A stretch of 64,000 nucleotides of DNA from Effrenium voratum (GCA_963377175.1 CAUJNA010003288.1:283501-347500); one strand, 5' to 3'. Counted from the stretch's first letter, positions 35,496-50,400 are shown. Program-made: numbers and translations. The notes: generated by a model from the sequence alone, not told the origin.

Positions 35496-37076
35496 TTTGT
35501 GAAGCTTCCAACCGCCATCAACCAGAGCTCCTGGTTGTTTGCGGAGCCAACATCCGGCAAGGTCTTGGACAATGTTTGCATGAGTTTGCGTTGTTTAAGA
35601 GGCCATTCATGAAACAAGATTGGGATCGATGCCTTCACCTCTCGTATGGCATTCTCCAAGGTCAAATGCAACCCGGGCCCTGCCGCAAAATTCACAACCA
35701 CTTGGCAGCACCGCCTGCTGAACATCATCCGGACTCACGTGAAGGTTGGCAATTTTTCTGCTGCACGGCTGAAGTGCCACCCAGCCTTTGTGATTGGTCA
35801 TGTTCCACATATCAGGGACTATTAAGGGAATGGCTGCTCCTTTGTTACGTGTGACATGTGTCGCTTAGACTTACTTTGTCTTTTGACGGGTCCCCATCAT
35901 CCGCAAGAAGCTCGTTGACACTTGTCATGTGTTGTACTCTACGTCTAGTGTGACTCAGCTAGCGGTTTTTGAGGTCTACAGAGGCAAGTGGAAGCTTTGT
36001 TGATTTGAGACTGAGAGTGAGGCCAACAAACAGGTCGGAACAAGACACCATGGTCAAGGCCATTGCTGAGGTGAAAGAAAGTTGTTGTTTGGTGGCTTTT
36101 GCCAGTGTCAAGAGCTCGCCTGCTGCCTAGAACACCACGGACGAACTGTTCGGGGCTGCACGACAGGCGATGGGAGTAGATGGGTTGGGTCAGAGATCAA
36201 AGCCGTGTGATCCTAAGTTGACAGCGACAAAGTTGGATTCTGAAGGGAACCGGGTTTTGATGACATGTTGTGGGCTATCTTGTGGAAATCCTCCACTTCG
36301 CGAATTATATTTGTTCCATAGAGAGCCTAGATCAGCCCTTTGCTTTGAATTGTGCAGCGTCATATTATCCAGTGTGATTCTGATGCTCGCATGAGCCTGC
36401 GATGGGCCACATCAATGCGTTACTAAGACCTACACTGCAACTGCCAACCACAGACCTGAAGGCAAATCACATCCTCAGCCCTCAGCAGATCTGCAAAACT
36501 ACAAGGCCTTTTCCTTGTTTGGCACTCTTCTCTAGCACTGCCTGTCGTGCAGTACATGGCTGAGAAGCTTGCTTTGGCTTCAAGGATGCGTTCTGAAGAT
36601 CAATTTGACAGCGGCCATGTAGTGTAGACAAATTGCTTGGCTCTAGCAATTCAGCAGTTAAGGGAGACAGTGGGCAGTCACCCCTTCGGGGCTCAGATTT
36701 GTGCACTGTGGCCAGGTCATGCACACCTTTGGTCAGCCTGGACCTCAGCCACGCTGGCTGGCCATGGACCGTTGCTCCTTCCTTTTTGCGTGTAGCTCTT
36801 CTTGAGAAGGGATCAGTACAGATACAAGTGCGCAGTTTAGCAATGCTGGTGGGAGGCACTCACAACCGCCCGCATGCTGGCAGAGCTTCAAAGCGAACCC
36901 CCTGAAGAATTGTGGAGACGAACCAAATGGCTCCCCTCGCCCCGCAAATCAAAGCCAATGGCAATTCGATATCGTATTGGCCACATTCGGTCTCCACTGC
37001 TTTTCGCACTGATCGAGTCATGGCTGATCTTGAAGCTTGAGCCACGCGATCATGAGGCCTTCCCCCTCGTTCCCAG

Positions 37077-37106
37077 AGTTCAAGATGCTGGACGTGGCGA
37101 TGCTGC
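37077..37106 (+). CDS. DEG: Deg exon: catalytic Asp strand
   Basis: After GTTCCCAG the frame reads EFKMLDVAMLR. The D-V-A-M-L corresponds to the 'cDiAlL' strand holding the catalytic Asp. A GC donor at 37,107 (CTGC|GC) leaves one base; joined to the next exon it gives DVAMLRVEDEDFW with the family's exact spacing. The intron is 1.7 kb. The left edge could be 37,077 or 37,079. Confidence 0.65.
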
Positions 37107-40100
37107 GCATTGCACAGCTCTTGCTGAACCAGAGCTTCACTGATGTCCGTGACTTGTCAATACACACTCGATAGACTAGCGGGTCGACTTGTTCTTCGGG
37201 ATCATTTCGGTCTTACACAGATTGCGCTGTTGCGTGATCTCGCGGTGGGCACAGTGTTTCCCCCCAAGCGAGCGCTCAAGTGGGCCTTGCTGGAGCTTTT
37301 GCATTGATTGAACAGCTGGAACATAATATTGCTTTGTTGAAGCAATTATCCAAGAAGAGAAGGCAGGTATTGGTCGACCTGAAGTAATGAGCTGTGCAGC
37401 ATGACGGCGAAACTTTGTTGAGCTCACTGCTCACCTCGGAATCAATGCATGTTGGGGCACGATGGGCAGGTTTGCTCCTTGTATTTTTCAAATGAGAAGG
37501 ATCTATCCATTGCGCCGGCTCTTTCTGTTTGCAACATTTCGCACGTCTTCTGGTTGGCAAGGTATCTTGCCCCATTCGGACAAATATTGTCAACATACTG
37601 CATTCTGTTTGTTTACAACCCATCTGATCCCATCTAAGGTCGCCTTTGTTCCTGTTGTCACGATGGCTTAACTAGTTTGTGGATCATCTAACAAATCATC
37701 ATGATTGCTGGATAGGCAGCTTGTGCGGCAATGGCTGCATGCCAGGCTACACTGTGTGCAAGGATGCGGCGTGCTGCAATGATGAGGTTACCAGAGTTAT
37801 ACGGAGTGGCAAGGACTAACTCGAGCCCTAGTTCCGAGTCTAATTACTTATTCTTGCAGCCTGCATCAAGTTATCAGAACAGGGACAAGCAACAAGAGCC
37901 ACAAGATGAATCATTTGCTGGCGATGCAGCCATGCCCGGTTGCCATTTCTCTACCGGAAAGACACTCACCTTGGCTGGGAACAAGCACCAATGCGGGCAA
38001 AACAGCGCGCGCCCGCCTTTCTTGCAGTCCATACAGTCGATGCATCCCAATTAAGGGCTTTCCAGAGTTTCGAGATCGTTACTGTCATCCCCTCAGTGCA
38101 TGCCGGTCTCTAGCCAGGCTGCTTTGGCAAGTCCACAATACCCCCTCATTTTGCCTTGCATATTTGAGGGCTGTTGCAGCAGTTCCCGGTTGCTGAAGCC
38201 AAGCATGGGAGAAACTTGTGTACATACCGGCTGCGAGACGAGACAATTCAGTTAGACCACGTTATGCATGCACTCAGTCATGTTTTCGACATCCCAGTTG
38301 AACATGTGATTTGTCGTGAATGTTGTGTAAATCGCATAAACCAAGGTTGGCCCTACAACAGAGCCTGGAAACACTTGCAGAATTCCTGGCTCAGATTGAC
38401 TGGAGCGAAAGTGCCACTCGTTTGGGCATCCGTGGCAATTTGTATCCAGCTCTTTGTCTTTTGCTTATCTATCGGAGGGCACTAGAAGAATGTGCTTTTT
38501 TATTATGAAGCAACCTTTGACTTTCTTGTCCAGAAACTTCTCCATTGGTTTTACAGATATGTTCAACGACGGAGAACTGGGGGAGCGAAAAACATCTAGA
38601 ATCTGTGCTTGTAAGCCTGGAATGCTGCGCGTGGCAATACAGGCTTCCCAAGTGTGTTCGCATGAATTGTGGGTTGACTTCGAATATGTTGGGAATGTAC
38701 ATGAGCGACTTTGTCCTCGCAGGTTATCGCTTAACAAGCTAGCCAGCAGATGAAATGGCCTCCCGGATATTTCTTCGATGTTTCCTTGGAACACGCAATT
38801 CATCCAACCCAATGCTTTACATCTTAGGTGTTGAGGATGAGGACTTCTGGTCGGATGCTGTGACCTCAGTCAGAAATCATTGGAACAAGAGGAACTTGTC
38901 CGACGTATGGTCGCTTGCTCGTTTCTAGATTTTACGCAGTGACAGCCCTTTTCCTAAATGCAGCTCGGGCGCGCTTCCACCGTTTGATGACACATAGATG
39001 GACAGCCGGGCTTTCTGTTGGTTCAAGAGGGAGGAAGGCACAAACTTGCCTTGGCGCACATCTCATGAAGGGCTGCAGCTCCGAACGTCTCCTTTTTTTC
39101 CTGAAAGGCCTAGATAGACTTGTGCACTGTGTTCGCAAACGGCTTCTCAGCATCCAGTCACCATCCATTGGGCATCATACTTTCACGATGTGAATTAGAC
39201 GAAAAGCATGGCCTAAATGTTGCACTTGCGCATGGGACTCGAGCACCAAAGGTGCCCTTTGGGGTATCTTTCCTATAAGCCCCTGACACTGCCAAACGTG
39301 TGAGTGAGAATTTCCAGAATCAAATACTTTCATGATTTCGGGATGCTACCATCGGCGAGAGCCCAGTGGCTGACACGTGACCCAAGGCTCACGAAGATAA
39401 ATTAGGCCCAGGTACGGTGTGGCGAGGCGCCTTGCAGTTTTGCATTGCAAGACTTGCAACCGTCCCCGTGATTTGAATGATACCAAGCTCAGCAGCCCAG
39501 GGTGTTGGGAATATCTATATATATATATAATCTGCTGGATCTTTACATATCTACGACCTTGTCAGATCAGTTTTAGCGCATCATATTGTCGACAATCAGC
39601 AGCCTATGTTTGATAATGCTGTCAGCGACTGCCAGTGACCCCTTAGAATCATAAGCTTACAAACTTGGTTTGCCTCCATACTTCATGAGCCTTCAGAGGA
39701 AGCCGCAGGTGCGCAGTTTGTAAATTTGTTCTCTCTTTACGTCTTCGGCCGATCCATTCCAAAATGGAAAAGTGCCAAATGCCATCAGGTGGCCTTTGCC
39801 GTGACATACTCTCAAATGTTTACTTGACTGGACTGAACAGATGCATGTAGTTTGGCGCGCAGTCAGCATGGAAAGCGGATAGGTCGCTGCTTGCGTGCTT
39901 GTAATTCGGCTGTTCGCACTTTGGCGCAGGAGCCACAAGACGACAGCCTTTGTTTTTGGCCGCTGCTTGAATTTGACATGTTATTTGGAATATTGTGTCT
40001 TAAATTACATCTGAAGCTTTATCAGAGGCCTGTTTGTTGAGCATGAACGCTGCTCAGGTCAGTTTTTTGAAGCTGGGTAGCATGCCATCGTTGCAGGCGC

Positions 40101-43100
40101 AGCCGGGAAGCTACACTAGTCATGACATACTGAACATTTTGCAGCACGATGTTCCACTTGGAGAAGGGTGGAACTCTTCTTCTTGCTAAAGCGAAATGAC
40201 AACTTCATATATGGCTACAGTGATCTATGATTTGGCCATGGTTCCGTTGGCGGGAATCCCAGCGCAGATGTGAGCGAGGCATCATAAGGAACATGAATAA
40301 CATGATCAAATTGGAACTGAGCCACGACTTGGGACGGAGGTACGCCATTTTTTGAGTGAAAGTTTGCTGCTTGCCTGACGTGCTCCAATAGCCTTGGTGT
40401 TTGTTTCACAAAGCAGTGCACAACTTGCATGAGTAAACTCGATGACAAATTGGCTCCAAAGCGAGTTTTCAAGAAATTGCTTCAATGGTTGTGGGTGTGT
40501 GGTTGTGGATGTTTCCATTGTGTGTAGCTGGAGAGAACTTCCCACCACAGGTTGGCAGAGAAACCGATGAGAGGTTGAAGTGGCTTTTGATGTGTGTGAC
40601 AGCGTGGTTTCTGCAAGGATGAAGTCTCTGTGGTGGGTTATCCCCTCGGTGGTGATGGTGTGTCCGTCACAGAGGGGGTGGTGCGCGGCCCTCAGAAAGA
40701 TGTTTTGGAATGGAGCAGTCGCGGCTCAACAGCAGATCGATTGCGGACAGTTGACATACCTCGGAGTTTATTCACGTATTGTGCAGAATGGCTGGAGTTT
40801 TGGGCTTTAGGTAGCATTTGCGTTCAGCCAACAAAGCAACCAATTGACAGCCAAGGACGGCAGGGGCGGCAATTAGCTTTCAAGGAAAGCGCGAAAATTA
40901 CTTAAGTAAGACAACGCGGATGGCGCTGATCATCGCAGCTGATATTCTAATTGGGCACCAAGGTCTCGCATCGAGATTCAGACCTACGCGCATTCTGGGG
41001 TTGGGGCCCCGCTGCCATTGTCGGACACGGACATAGGCACTGGGCACTATTGACAATGCGGCGCCGCAAGACTTTCGTTGAAGTCGGCCGGTGTCAGTGG
41101 CAGATCATTGTTCCACAGGGAGCATCATGTGGTTCGGCAGCAGTTGCTGGATCACGTGAACAACATAATTTTTGTTTGTTGTCACGTCAGTTCTGCAAAG
41201 ACGCGAGGTGCCCCCGTAATTTTCTAGTTATCCACCAAGGTGGATCTGTTGGCAGTGCAGATTGACGTGCAGCACTTAGATCACTCAGACCGCTCGTAGG
41301 GCGCCCCAGGCTTCAAGACAAGGTGCTGGGCGGGGGTCACATGGCCATTTGCTTCATTCGCTTCTGACGTCAGCCTAGCAGATTGGCAGTCGCATGCGCT
41401 CAGGCGGCGGTCAACTCGGGTAACTCCGGTGGCCCCGTTCTGGATGAGGATTGGCCAGGGCGAAAGGCACCTGGGACCTAGCCCCCTTGCTTCAGGCTCG
41501 CAAGAACTGACAATTTAAGCAGTAGTTGGCTTTATCCAAATAAAGCATGTCCATTGATCTAACTACTTGGTCGCCTGGTAGTAAACAATGTTTGTTTGTG
41601 TCGAAAACTATCGCAACCGCGAACAATTGTGTTTGTTACAGTAAATGGGATGCGAATGTGCATCTGAAGCAAAGAAGTTACCGATTAGTGTTGTGGAGAA
41701 GTTTAGAAGTCGCTTCACCTTGAGCATTGACTTGTTTATTGCAGAACTGACCAACCAAGGTTTTGCGCCTTGGTGCGTGAAATGGTTCGAACAAAATCAG
41801 CCAGCGATTTTGCTCCTTGCTGGCCAAAGGCCATCAGGCGTGACCAATGAGTTGCCCAGCTCGTCACGAGGCGCTTGATAATTTCGCCTTTTTGTAGCAA
41901 AACAACAAAGGCACCCTGGGGAGGGCTTTGGGGGCGGGGCTGGGAGGGATAGTTACCCGCGTGGCTTCAAGCACCCCAGCTCCGCACAGGTCTTCTTGTT
42001 GCGGAAAGCCAAGATAGAATATGTGTTGTTGCAGACTGCAGAATACAGAGTGCAAATGCCTTGTTGCAGGCGCATCTTTGTCACAATGCTCACCGCTGGC
42101 GATACGCCATAGCTGCACGCGTGTGTCATTGTGCTGCGGGTGGTGGAAGCGCCGCTGCCAGCTTTGGTGCTGGCTTGCGTTAGGAAGAAGCACATTCGCG
42201 AGTTTTCAGCCCATGCCGGTCTGTGTGCATGAGCGGGCTGTCCGTCCGGCCGTTGAGTTTTGCGTCTGATGTGACACGAGAGGGGTTGACATATGGGAGG
42301 AACGAGGAACACTGCTGTGGGTTTGGCAGCACTTCAAAGAAACTCTCGCTACTGGGCGTTGCGTGTGAGAACTATAGTACGGCGGCAGCTTGGGCAGTCT
42401 TGACTGGGCGTAAGGTGTCACGGCGGCCGAAGACAAGGCGGCTGCTGTTGGTGTCGCCGCTCGACTCAATTTCCTGAACGGATTATCCTGAGCTACTTTT
42501 TTGCGCGGTGGGCAGACCGTGGGCCTTGCTGGCCAGAGAAGTAAACAACGCCAAGCGAGCTGCTTCTCAGCCTGGCGGGGTGTGACGTCCCAGGAGCGGC
42601 GCGTGTGGATATCCACGTTCCGGGCGACTCCGTCTTTCTTTTGCAGTGATGTTTTGTTTCTCCTGTCAGTGTGCTGCTTTGACTCCACGGCAATCTGCTC
42701 AGGAACACACTCGACGGGTACTGCCAGGTTTCTGACATCATTCTGACATCTTGCCGAGGCGTCGATGGCAGGGGGTGTTGCGAAGAAGCTTGATTGACCA
42801 AACCGCGGCAAAGTTTTACAAGAGCTATGGAGGGTACTCTTTGCTACTGCCTGAAGCAGGTTTCGACGAAGTGATCGCCTGCAAGAAAGGAAGGAATTTC
42901 ATCCAGCTGCGTTTCTGCGAGTTGTTGTCCACGGTCAAGTAGTTTCCCGCAATGCCAAATCTAGAGGTCACGCTGTTGAACTGCGAAGTTTGCTGGGCGA
43001 GGGAGAGCGAAAGCGCTTTTACGCCCAGGCGCCTGTCGGCGAGCTGGCCTATTAGTTTAGTCAGAAATTCAGCATTGCGAGCGCGCGGATGTGCAGTGAT

Positions 43101-44402
43101 GACCAACATGAGCTGTGCCGCTCAAGCAGCAGACGTGGTGAGCAAGGATTGCGAGATATCGCGAGGATTGGGGTTGGTCCGGGTTGGTTCTGCAGCGTGG
43201 CTTGACTTTGAGGCTTTAGAAGCCCGCCCGCTGTGCGAGGTGTGACGTAGTTATGTTTTAGGAACATCAGGTTGCGAGCAGGACACGCGCTTGCTCAATC
43301 AACGGAAGAGATCGCGGGATCACTTTCAAGAGGCTGGTGGTCGCCGCTGACTGCACGGAAGCAAGCTTTCTTCAGTTGTATACCAGTGGCACGTTCGTGT
43401 TGCCATGTCTTGGTTGATGCTGCCTGGTTGGATTCTCCTACCAGCTGTCATTCTGCTGCCCCGTTGCAAGGAGTCACTGCTTATCGGCGTGGCCTTCCAA
43501 CTCCAGCAGGAGCATCTTGGCTGAGGAAGTTATCAAGCTGTGGCCTTCAAACGAGTGAGGGGCTTACAACGTGTATGTGACATACATCGAGCGGGCAGTA
43601 GAGGCACTGGACCTGTGTTTCGTTCGTATTCATTGCAATCCCCCCTGCATGTAAATCGGGGGCAGGGTCTCATTCTCCACTTTGATTTGTAGGTTCCGTC
43701 CATTGACCATTGCAACTGCAAACGGTTTCAGGGATGTGTGACAGGCAGCTGCGCGCTGTGCCCTTTCCCTGTGCTTTTGTTGGCCTCAAATTGCAAGTTT
43801 CAGCAGCTTCGGGAATATGTACGGGACGCCTACTGCTTGGTTTGCGTCGGTGTCAACTTCTTTTGTTCCTGTCGAGTCAAGAAGCATTGACTGTCAACGT
43901 GCACTGCATGCAGGTTCCGGTAGACATACGGAAGCATAATCCATGAGACACACAGCGGATCACATTGGCACGCTGCCATGCGTTATTGTTTCGTGACAAA
44001 TCACCGCCTCCAAGGTCGCAGAACATTGGCTACATCATTCCCGTGCCTGTCATTGAGCACTTCTTGAACGACACAGACCCAAAGGAGAATCTGGGGTGGA
44101 AGCCAGAGAAATCTGCCACAAAAGCAGCTACTGAGACTTCGATGTTTCTCGTGATGGATTTGAGGTTGCTCCAGTTTCCGCATTGCAACTGAAGGACCCT
44201 TCTCGGTGTCAGGGCTTCTGTTCGCTGGGTATCTTCTACCAGGACAGGATAGCTCCTGGTGCCGGCGTTTGAAACAGTGAGAGTCATGCAGGAAATTTAT
44301 GGATTTCCGGGTTGCGTGTGTTTGCGTGTGTTTGCGTGTGTTTGCGTGTGTTTGCGTGTGTTTGCTTGTGTTTGCGTGTGTTTGCGTGTGTTTGCGTGTG
44401 TT

Positions 44403-44476
<74 letters not shown>

Positions 44477-47400
44477 TGCTTGCAACTTCTACCAGGCGAG
44501 GACCGCTGTTGCGTTGCATGCATTGGTGCAAGTTGTTTTGCTTCGGCCTTCTGGCCCTGCCAGGCATTAGAGAATGATCAGCTGCTCCGTGCTCAGCATT
44601 TGTCTTCCGAGAGTCTTAGAAGCGACGCCGGTTGGATACGGTGCTTGTTTTTGGGTCCGAGGCTTTTGTGTGTTTGTTGACAGTTTTCAATCAGAGTGGA
44701 TCTTGCTCTTGCATCCTTGAACTTTTGCACATGCTACCAGTTCGCACCAGGCGCCACTTCCTGGGTTTGGGCCATCGCACCGGTGTCTGGGCAGCCTAGA
44801 AATGGATGCGCAGCATCCCATAGCCTACCAAGAAGAAGACTTTGAGCGTGTTGAGTACTGAATTGTTGAGTATCGTTTTGAAGATTGATTGGCGATCCGT
44901 AAGATGCGGTGACTGCTGGCATGCTTCCGATTGTGCTGCTGGCTGATGATCCTGCTTTTGCTTCTGTTTCTGCTACTTTGCAGCCTTCCCTGAGTGCTCT
45001 TCCAGACCCCGCATCCCCGAGCCCCTGAACTCGCACCCCCTAAGTCAACCCCCTAATTCAACTCTAAACCGACCCTAAACCCACCCTACCGACCCTCGAC
45101 CAACCCTAAACCGACCCTACAGCAGGGGCAGGTGCCTCCCATTCTGAAGGCTAAAAAGCTCCGAGGTGTACGTGCGAGGGATGCTTCCCCTGTCGCCTGC
45201 CAAAGACTTGGTGCTGACTGGCGCCGGGGGCCTCAAGGCTTTGTGGTGTGAACCTTCATTGCGGCTCCAGATGTGGGGAGGGGGTGAGGTTTGGCAGCGT
45301 GCCCGTTCATATTTTCTCACTTGTTGACGGGGCATCCTGGAGCATCGAAGAAGAGTATGCCGGCATTGATGCCTCGCACGTGGTGGACGACTACTGGTTC
45401 AAGTTCGCACTGAGGGCGAGAATATATAATCCATTTCAGGACGAGTTGTATTCACATCTTCGAGTGATGGACAACTATGAGGTTGGACTGCCTTGTCGCA
45501 GAGCAAGTAAGTAAGTAAGTACGTGCTGCTCGGAGCAAGAGCGCTCTTGTGAAACAAACCCATGGGTTCTTCCTGCTTGTCATGCGCAGGATTCTGCTTG
45601 GTGAAAGCCGGGCAGTTGCCGTTTGGCAGCTGGCCCCTTCTTAGCAAGTGGTGGCCAGGGATCCATGAAAATGGCAGTGCGCGAAAAAAAAGTCCTCGTG
45701 GCAGAAATGCCCTGTGTGTATCCTGTGTGTGCTCTGGGCCAATGTCTGACCATGTCTGACCTTTCGGCCATTCTTCCGGATTGGGCAGTTGGCATTTTGA
45801 CATTGATTCTGGCATTGGCTAGCGCCACCTCGTGCCGAACTTCCGGCAACACTCCTCACAATTCCGCAAGATCGATCCGGCGACAATTCCTGCAAACAGA
45901 TTTGATGCGATTTTGGTGACTGCGAGAGGTATGCTCCTTAAGTGTACCGATTTGTGTGACGATTTCGCTAATTGCTGGATTCCGCCTGAGATTCGGCCGG
46001 AGTTTTCATATATTGGCGCTTGACGCTTGGCCAGGGGTTCCACAAGAGAGTTGGCTCTGACTCAAATTCTCCTCTCGAGGATGTGATTCTTGAACTGGAA
46101 GGGCACATTGTCTCCAATGACGGGACCTTCTACGTGGGCTTCCAGGCTCGCCTGCAAAGACAAAGACAGTTTGCCAAACAAATTGGGATTCTGCGCTGGA
46201 GCACGTCATTTTCACTCGTCCAGGCAGCTCCAGTAGATACTTCATTAACTGCCAGTTAGGCTTGATATTTGACCGCCTTTCCCAAAGCATGAGGCGCGCA
46301 CCATTCAAGGATCAGGCAACGCGATGCGCTCACGAAAGAAAGGATTGTGCGGCTAGATAACGCACCGCCCTAGCCCTGGCTCTTTGGTACCACCATTCAA
46401 CGCAGCTCTTGGTTGACTTGCTTGCAGGCAACGTGTTCCTCAGGTTGGTCCTTGCAGCAAGCAGTGGTGAGGCACCTGTCAGTCTCCTTCATTCACGCGC
46501 CAGGAGCGGCTTAGTTTTGTGTACCTGATCCAGCTGAAGTTCCCGGGGCAGAAGGCCAGGGACCCAGGGCCGGGTTTTGCCAGAAGCGCGTGGACTGTAA
46601 GTGCGGATGTGGGATGAGATGGAAGCATCAGTCAACTCATGGTAATCTTCTGGCTTGTGCCAATAAATCATGTTGCTTGAGGAAGCCTTACTCAGCTTAC
46701 TGGGACCTATTTTGCAGGACATTCAGCGGTGACACTATTTTCTGACAGAGTTGAAGTTCTGAAGGGCAGGCGGTTGAGTCCTCGGGATATCTCACACCAG
46801 GAGCGACCGGGATTTGCAATTTTCTCTCCGGGCTTGGATGTTTGACTATGGCTTCTACAGGTGAGCGTGAAGGTGCTGCGAGAGGGAGAGGAGATCTGTG
46901 GGAGCCTCAACATGCTTCATTTGTGTCATACAGATTCCTCGACATTTTGTTTTCATAAACAGACTTCATGATTTTAGATACTTTAGATTCCTGTTCCCAG
47001 AAGCTGCTGAAAGCGCAGGAAAGGGTAGGTGAAGTTGCTGCAGACTCGCCAACAAGCCTGGTGTTTTGCAGAGACAAGCTCAGATCCGCTGTACAACTCA
47101 AGCCCTTTGGAGTTTCTGCTGTTTGGCAGGAGCTCCTTGAGCGGAAGCCTATTTTTGTCTCTTTACAATGTGTGGTGGGAATCCAAGATGTGCAGCTCTG
47201 CGTTTACTCGGTTATCTCGATGATCTAGGACCGGCAGAAAGGTCTCAGCTCTACCGGATGCCTGCTGGATATTCGGCTACCTGGTTGGGTTGTACCAACT
47301 GATTAGTTGCCACTGCAATCCTTTCATTTGTGTGGGCTGACCCAAAACGCTTCAAAACAGTTGCGCTTGAAGTCGAGAGGACCCCAGGAAGGCTCGACGC

Positions 47401-50400
47401 CACTTGCCTGCGCGACGTGTTAGATCAGCTTCCGGCCCGCAGGCCTGGAAGTTCCCGCGCAGCCCACGGCGCCGCTGGTGCCCGTCAGTGCGATGACCTC
47501 AGCCTTGGGAAGGGCGCGAGATGCACGGGCAAGCGCGAAAGCGCCCACACCTCACCCAACTCCCCAAACTTCTGCACGCACGAAGGCACCCCCACCCCAC
47601 AGACACACACACAAAACCCAGGATTTGGGTCATTGTTCGAGTTGCGCATGGTCATGGCTTTCCCAAAGCACGGTATCTGTTTTTGTGTTGTTCTCCACCC
47701 GACTGGTTTAACCTGGGGGGCAGGCCTTGAGATTTGCATCAACTTTCTTCCCTACCTGACAGGTTTGATTTCAAGTGACATCCGACATGTTTTGGCGATG
47801 CCTCAAGCGTTGGGACAGAGCGCTGTGGAGTTACTCAAACTGCAGCAACAACTTCCAAAGGGTGTGTTCTGGCTGTGAGTCGCTTTTTGGAAGGCCATAC
47901 AAGTATTTTCGATGGAGTTCACGCAGTGATGCATTGACGTGGGAGGCCGCAGGTTGTCAAGGCAAAGGTAACCAATAGCTTCGCTTATCCCAAACAGTTG
48001 CGACTATTTTGAGCAAGGAGCTGATATGCTTCAGATTCATTGGCAAGGAAAGGAAAATGTGATCATGGTTCTCGAAAGGGCAACACTTTGCCACGGGATA
48101 GTGAAAGGGGCGCTTGGATTGGCAGCCCCCATTACTACAATGGCTTAGATTGCGGGAGCCATGGTTATCTTTGATGGAAATTATGTGACCATTGTGCAGA
48201 AGCTCGGCCGGAGCTCCTTGCGTCGAACAATCCACGCCGCTCAGAACATGGATGGTGTCCATCCTCTCGTGTTGCTACAAGCCTTGGTTCGTGCCACCAA
48301 GTAGAGCTAGTAGACCGTGCTTGGTGAGTGGGCAGTGAATACTTGCCGTTCCTCCAAAAGAAAGCTTTTGCCGATTGGGCCACTATGTTGAATCGTAAAC
48401 AGTATCCAGATAAGCGCCTGACACAACTTTCTGCAGCAGGCTGCGCCATGGAAGCATGACCCACATAACGGGGCAACCCACTTGCCATGGGTTGCACAGT
48501 GAAGTTCCAAATCGGTTTCCCGGTTGATTGCTTTTCACGGAGGTTTGCCACGGTAATTCTGACAGCTGATTGCCCTTTGCTGAGGTTCAAGACACCATGC
48601 AGCCCTGGTTTCTCTACAGCGGCATGCTGTTTCTTCCTCTTACCGTGTCGCTTTGCCTGCATTTGTGTTCGGCAGGAAAGTAGCCCGACAGCCAGGTCTA
48701 GTTGTGCCAGCATAGCGGACCGCCCCGAAAAGCAGTGGGTCCATGCCAAACGACAAACTCACAACATGGTGGCAACTCAAGAGGAGGTCATGCTCCCAAC
48801 CATTTGGTGCGCCATGTGCCATTCAAGGTAGCCTTTCAGAGTACTCGCAAGCATCACCTGGCAGCAATGTTTTCCGCTAGATGCACTCAGTGCGTATAGT
48901 GCTGAGTAGCTTGGAAGTTGAGGAAGGCTCGAAGAACCCTACGCTTGTGAGCCAAAGCGCAACTCGTAGCTAGCATCCCAGGAAGGCCTATGCTATCAGG
49001 TTTAAGTCTAAACAACCCAAGCATGGCGGCTGCTATCTTCCCTTCTGTTCATATTTTCGTCAGTGAAGGAGAGATGACCCCAAGTTAAGTTCTACCATGT
49101 TTGGATGTCAGAGCTGGCGGAGGAATCACTCTAATTGAACATACAAGGCTTATCGCAATTGTGTTGTTGTTGTTTGTTCTTCCTATGCAACGTCTCTGGA
49201 GTTTCTCGGCCTGTCCTTTGCATCCCCAAGGTTCGGGTCGCAAACCTCTGCAGATGTTGCCATTTTACGCAGTGACACAGAGGCAATGTCGAGGGATTGA
49301 CCTTACAGAACTGCGGCAGACGGGCGTGTGGCGAGGTCCTATTTGCAGGAATGGGGCCCCGCGCCCAGGCTGCCGTGCAAGCGCTGCGAGCACGGTTGCT
49401 GGTGCAATGATTGTTTTGGCCATTTGGGCCAGCTGACAACATCATTGCTAGACAGGACATGGGGCCGACATCCAACTTTTCCGAGACCCAATACTATTTC
49501 ATTTGGGAAGCACGCCAAGCACAACGGCTTACCAAGCTTCACAAGATGCGTGTTTGTTTTCGTGGCAGTTGCACCAGCCAGAGGCTCGAAGTGGCAGCAA
49601 GACGCGCCTGTGGATTTGTTAATGATGCAGAGGGAAGGCATGAAGAAGGACCCTGAGGAGCGCCCTTCTATCTGCAGATGCGCAGGAATTGCAGGCTTTT
49701 GTGACCATGCTCTGAGGAAAATACGAGTTAGGGACAATCCACAATCATGTTGCGGCCACTTGTGGACTGGTTCTCTCTTTCTTGCATCGTCCTGAGCTTA
49801 AGTACTTCACAGGATATCCGAATGCAATGACATTTCGGATTTGTTTTCCTCGCTGTCCAAACGGCAGAAACAAGGCACCGACCACCACTGCTAGTTTTTG
49901 ACACCAAAATGGATTGGCACCCTTTAGCCAAGGAGGATTGCTTTGCATAAGGAGCTGCGTTTGACTTTCATGTGACCTGGCAACTGGGCGCAGTTTCAGG
50001 AGCAGATTGTGATCCTCAGCAAATGCTTTCCTTCCAAGCTCGCGGCTCGGTTGGCTGGGCACAATCTTGGCAACGGCTTTCGTGCACATCCCAGAACGAG
50101 AAGTTAGCACGGCATGGCATTGACATGGATCTCTCTTTGATAGTGCTGGAAGGAAGTGGACTAACGCCCGTCTGAAGGAGCCCACTGCAGTGGCTTTTTC
50201 TGGGGCATCCGGCTGTGCCATTTGCCAAGGCGCACAGCAGGCTATTCACTGCTGAACGAGCGGCGGGTTGTCTCAGTCTGCGGCCAGCCGGTGGTGAACC
50301 TGCGGCAAATGTGGGGTGCCCAGGACTCAAGCAGCCAAAAGCTGGTGAGTGCAGCTGCTCGCATGACAGTTGCCGGGTTGCTTCGATGTTTGGCTGGAAT

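Larger units (their letters stand above)
29746..37076. other. Unassigned region upstream of the Deg exons
   Basis: Probably contains the missing 5' exons of the Deg-like gene, but I could not find the TNAH-type His motif or a GSGF motif. Contains (GT)n at 30,115-30,180, (TA)n at about 31,017-31,036, a CT-rich tract at 31,676-31,790, a short perfect hairpin at 32,648-32,667, a candidate exon at 34,675 and C/CT-rich repeats at 35,305-35,495. Confidence 0.4.

Noticed and set aside
36905..37000. Possible extra Deg exon reading AIRYRIGHI before the Asp exon
   Set aside because: Resembles the 'v-ighe' strand, but the phase does not join the exon at 37,077 and the spacing would be too long.
42206..42811. 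201-codon minus-strand frame in a Deg intron
   Set aside because: Low-complexity Ser/Arg/Pro composition, no motif; GC-rich chance frame.
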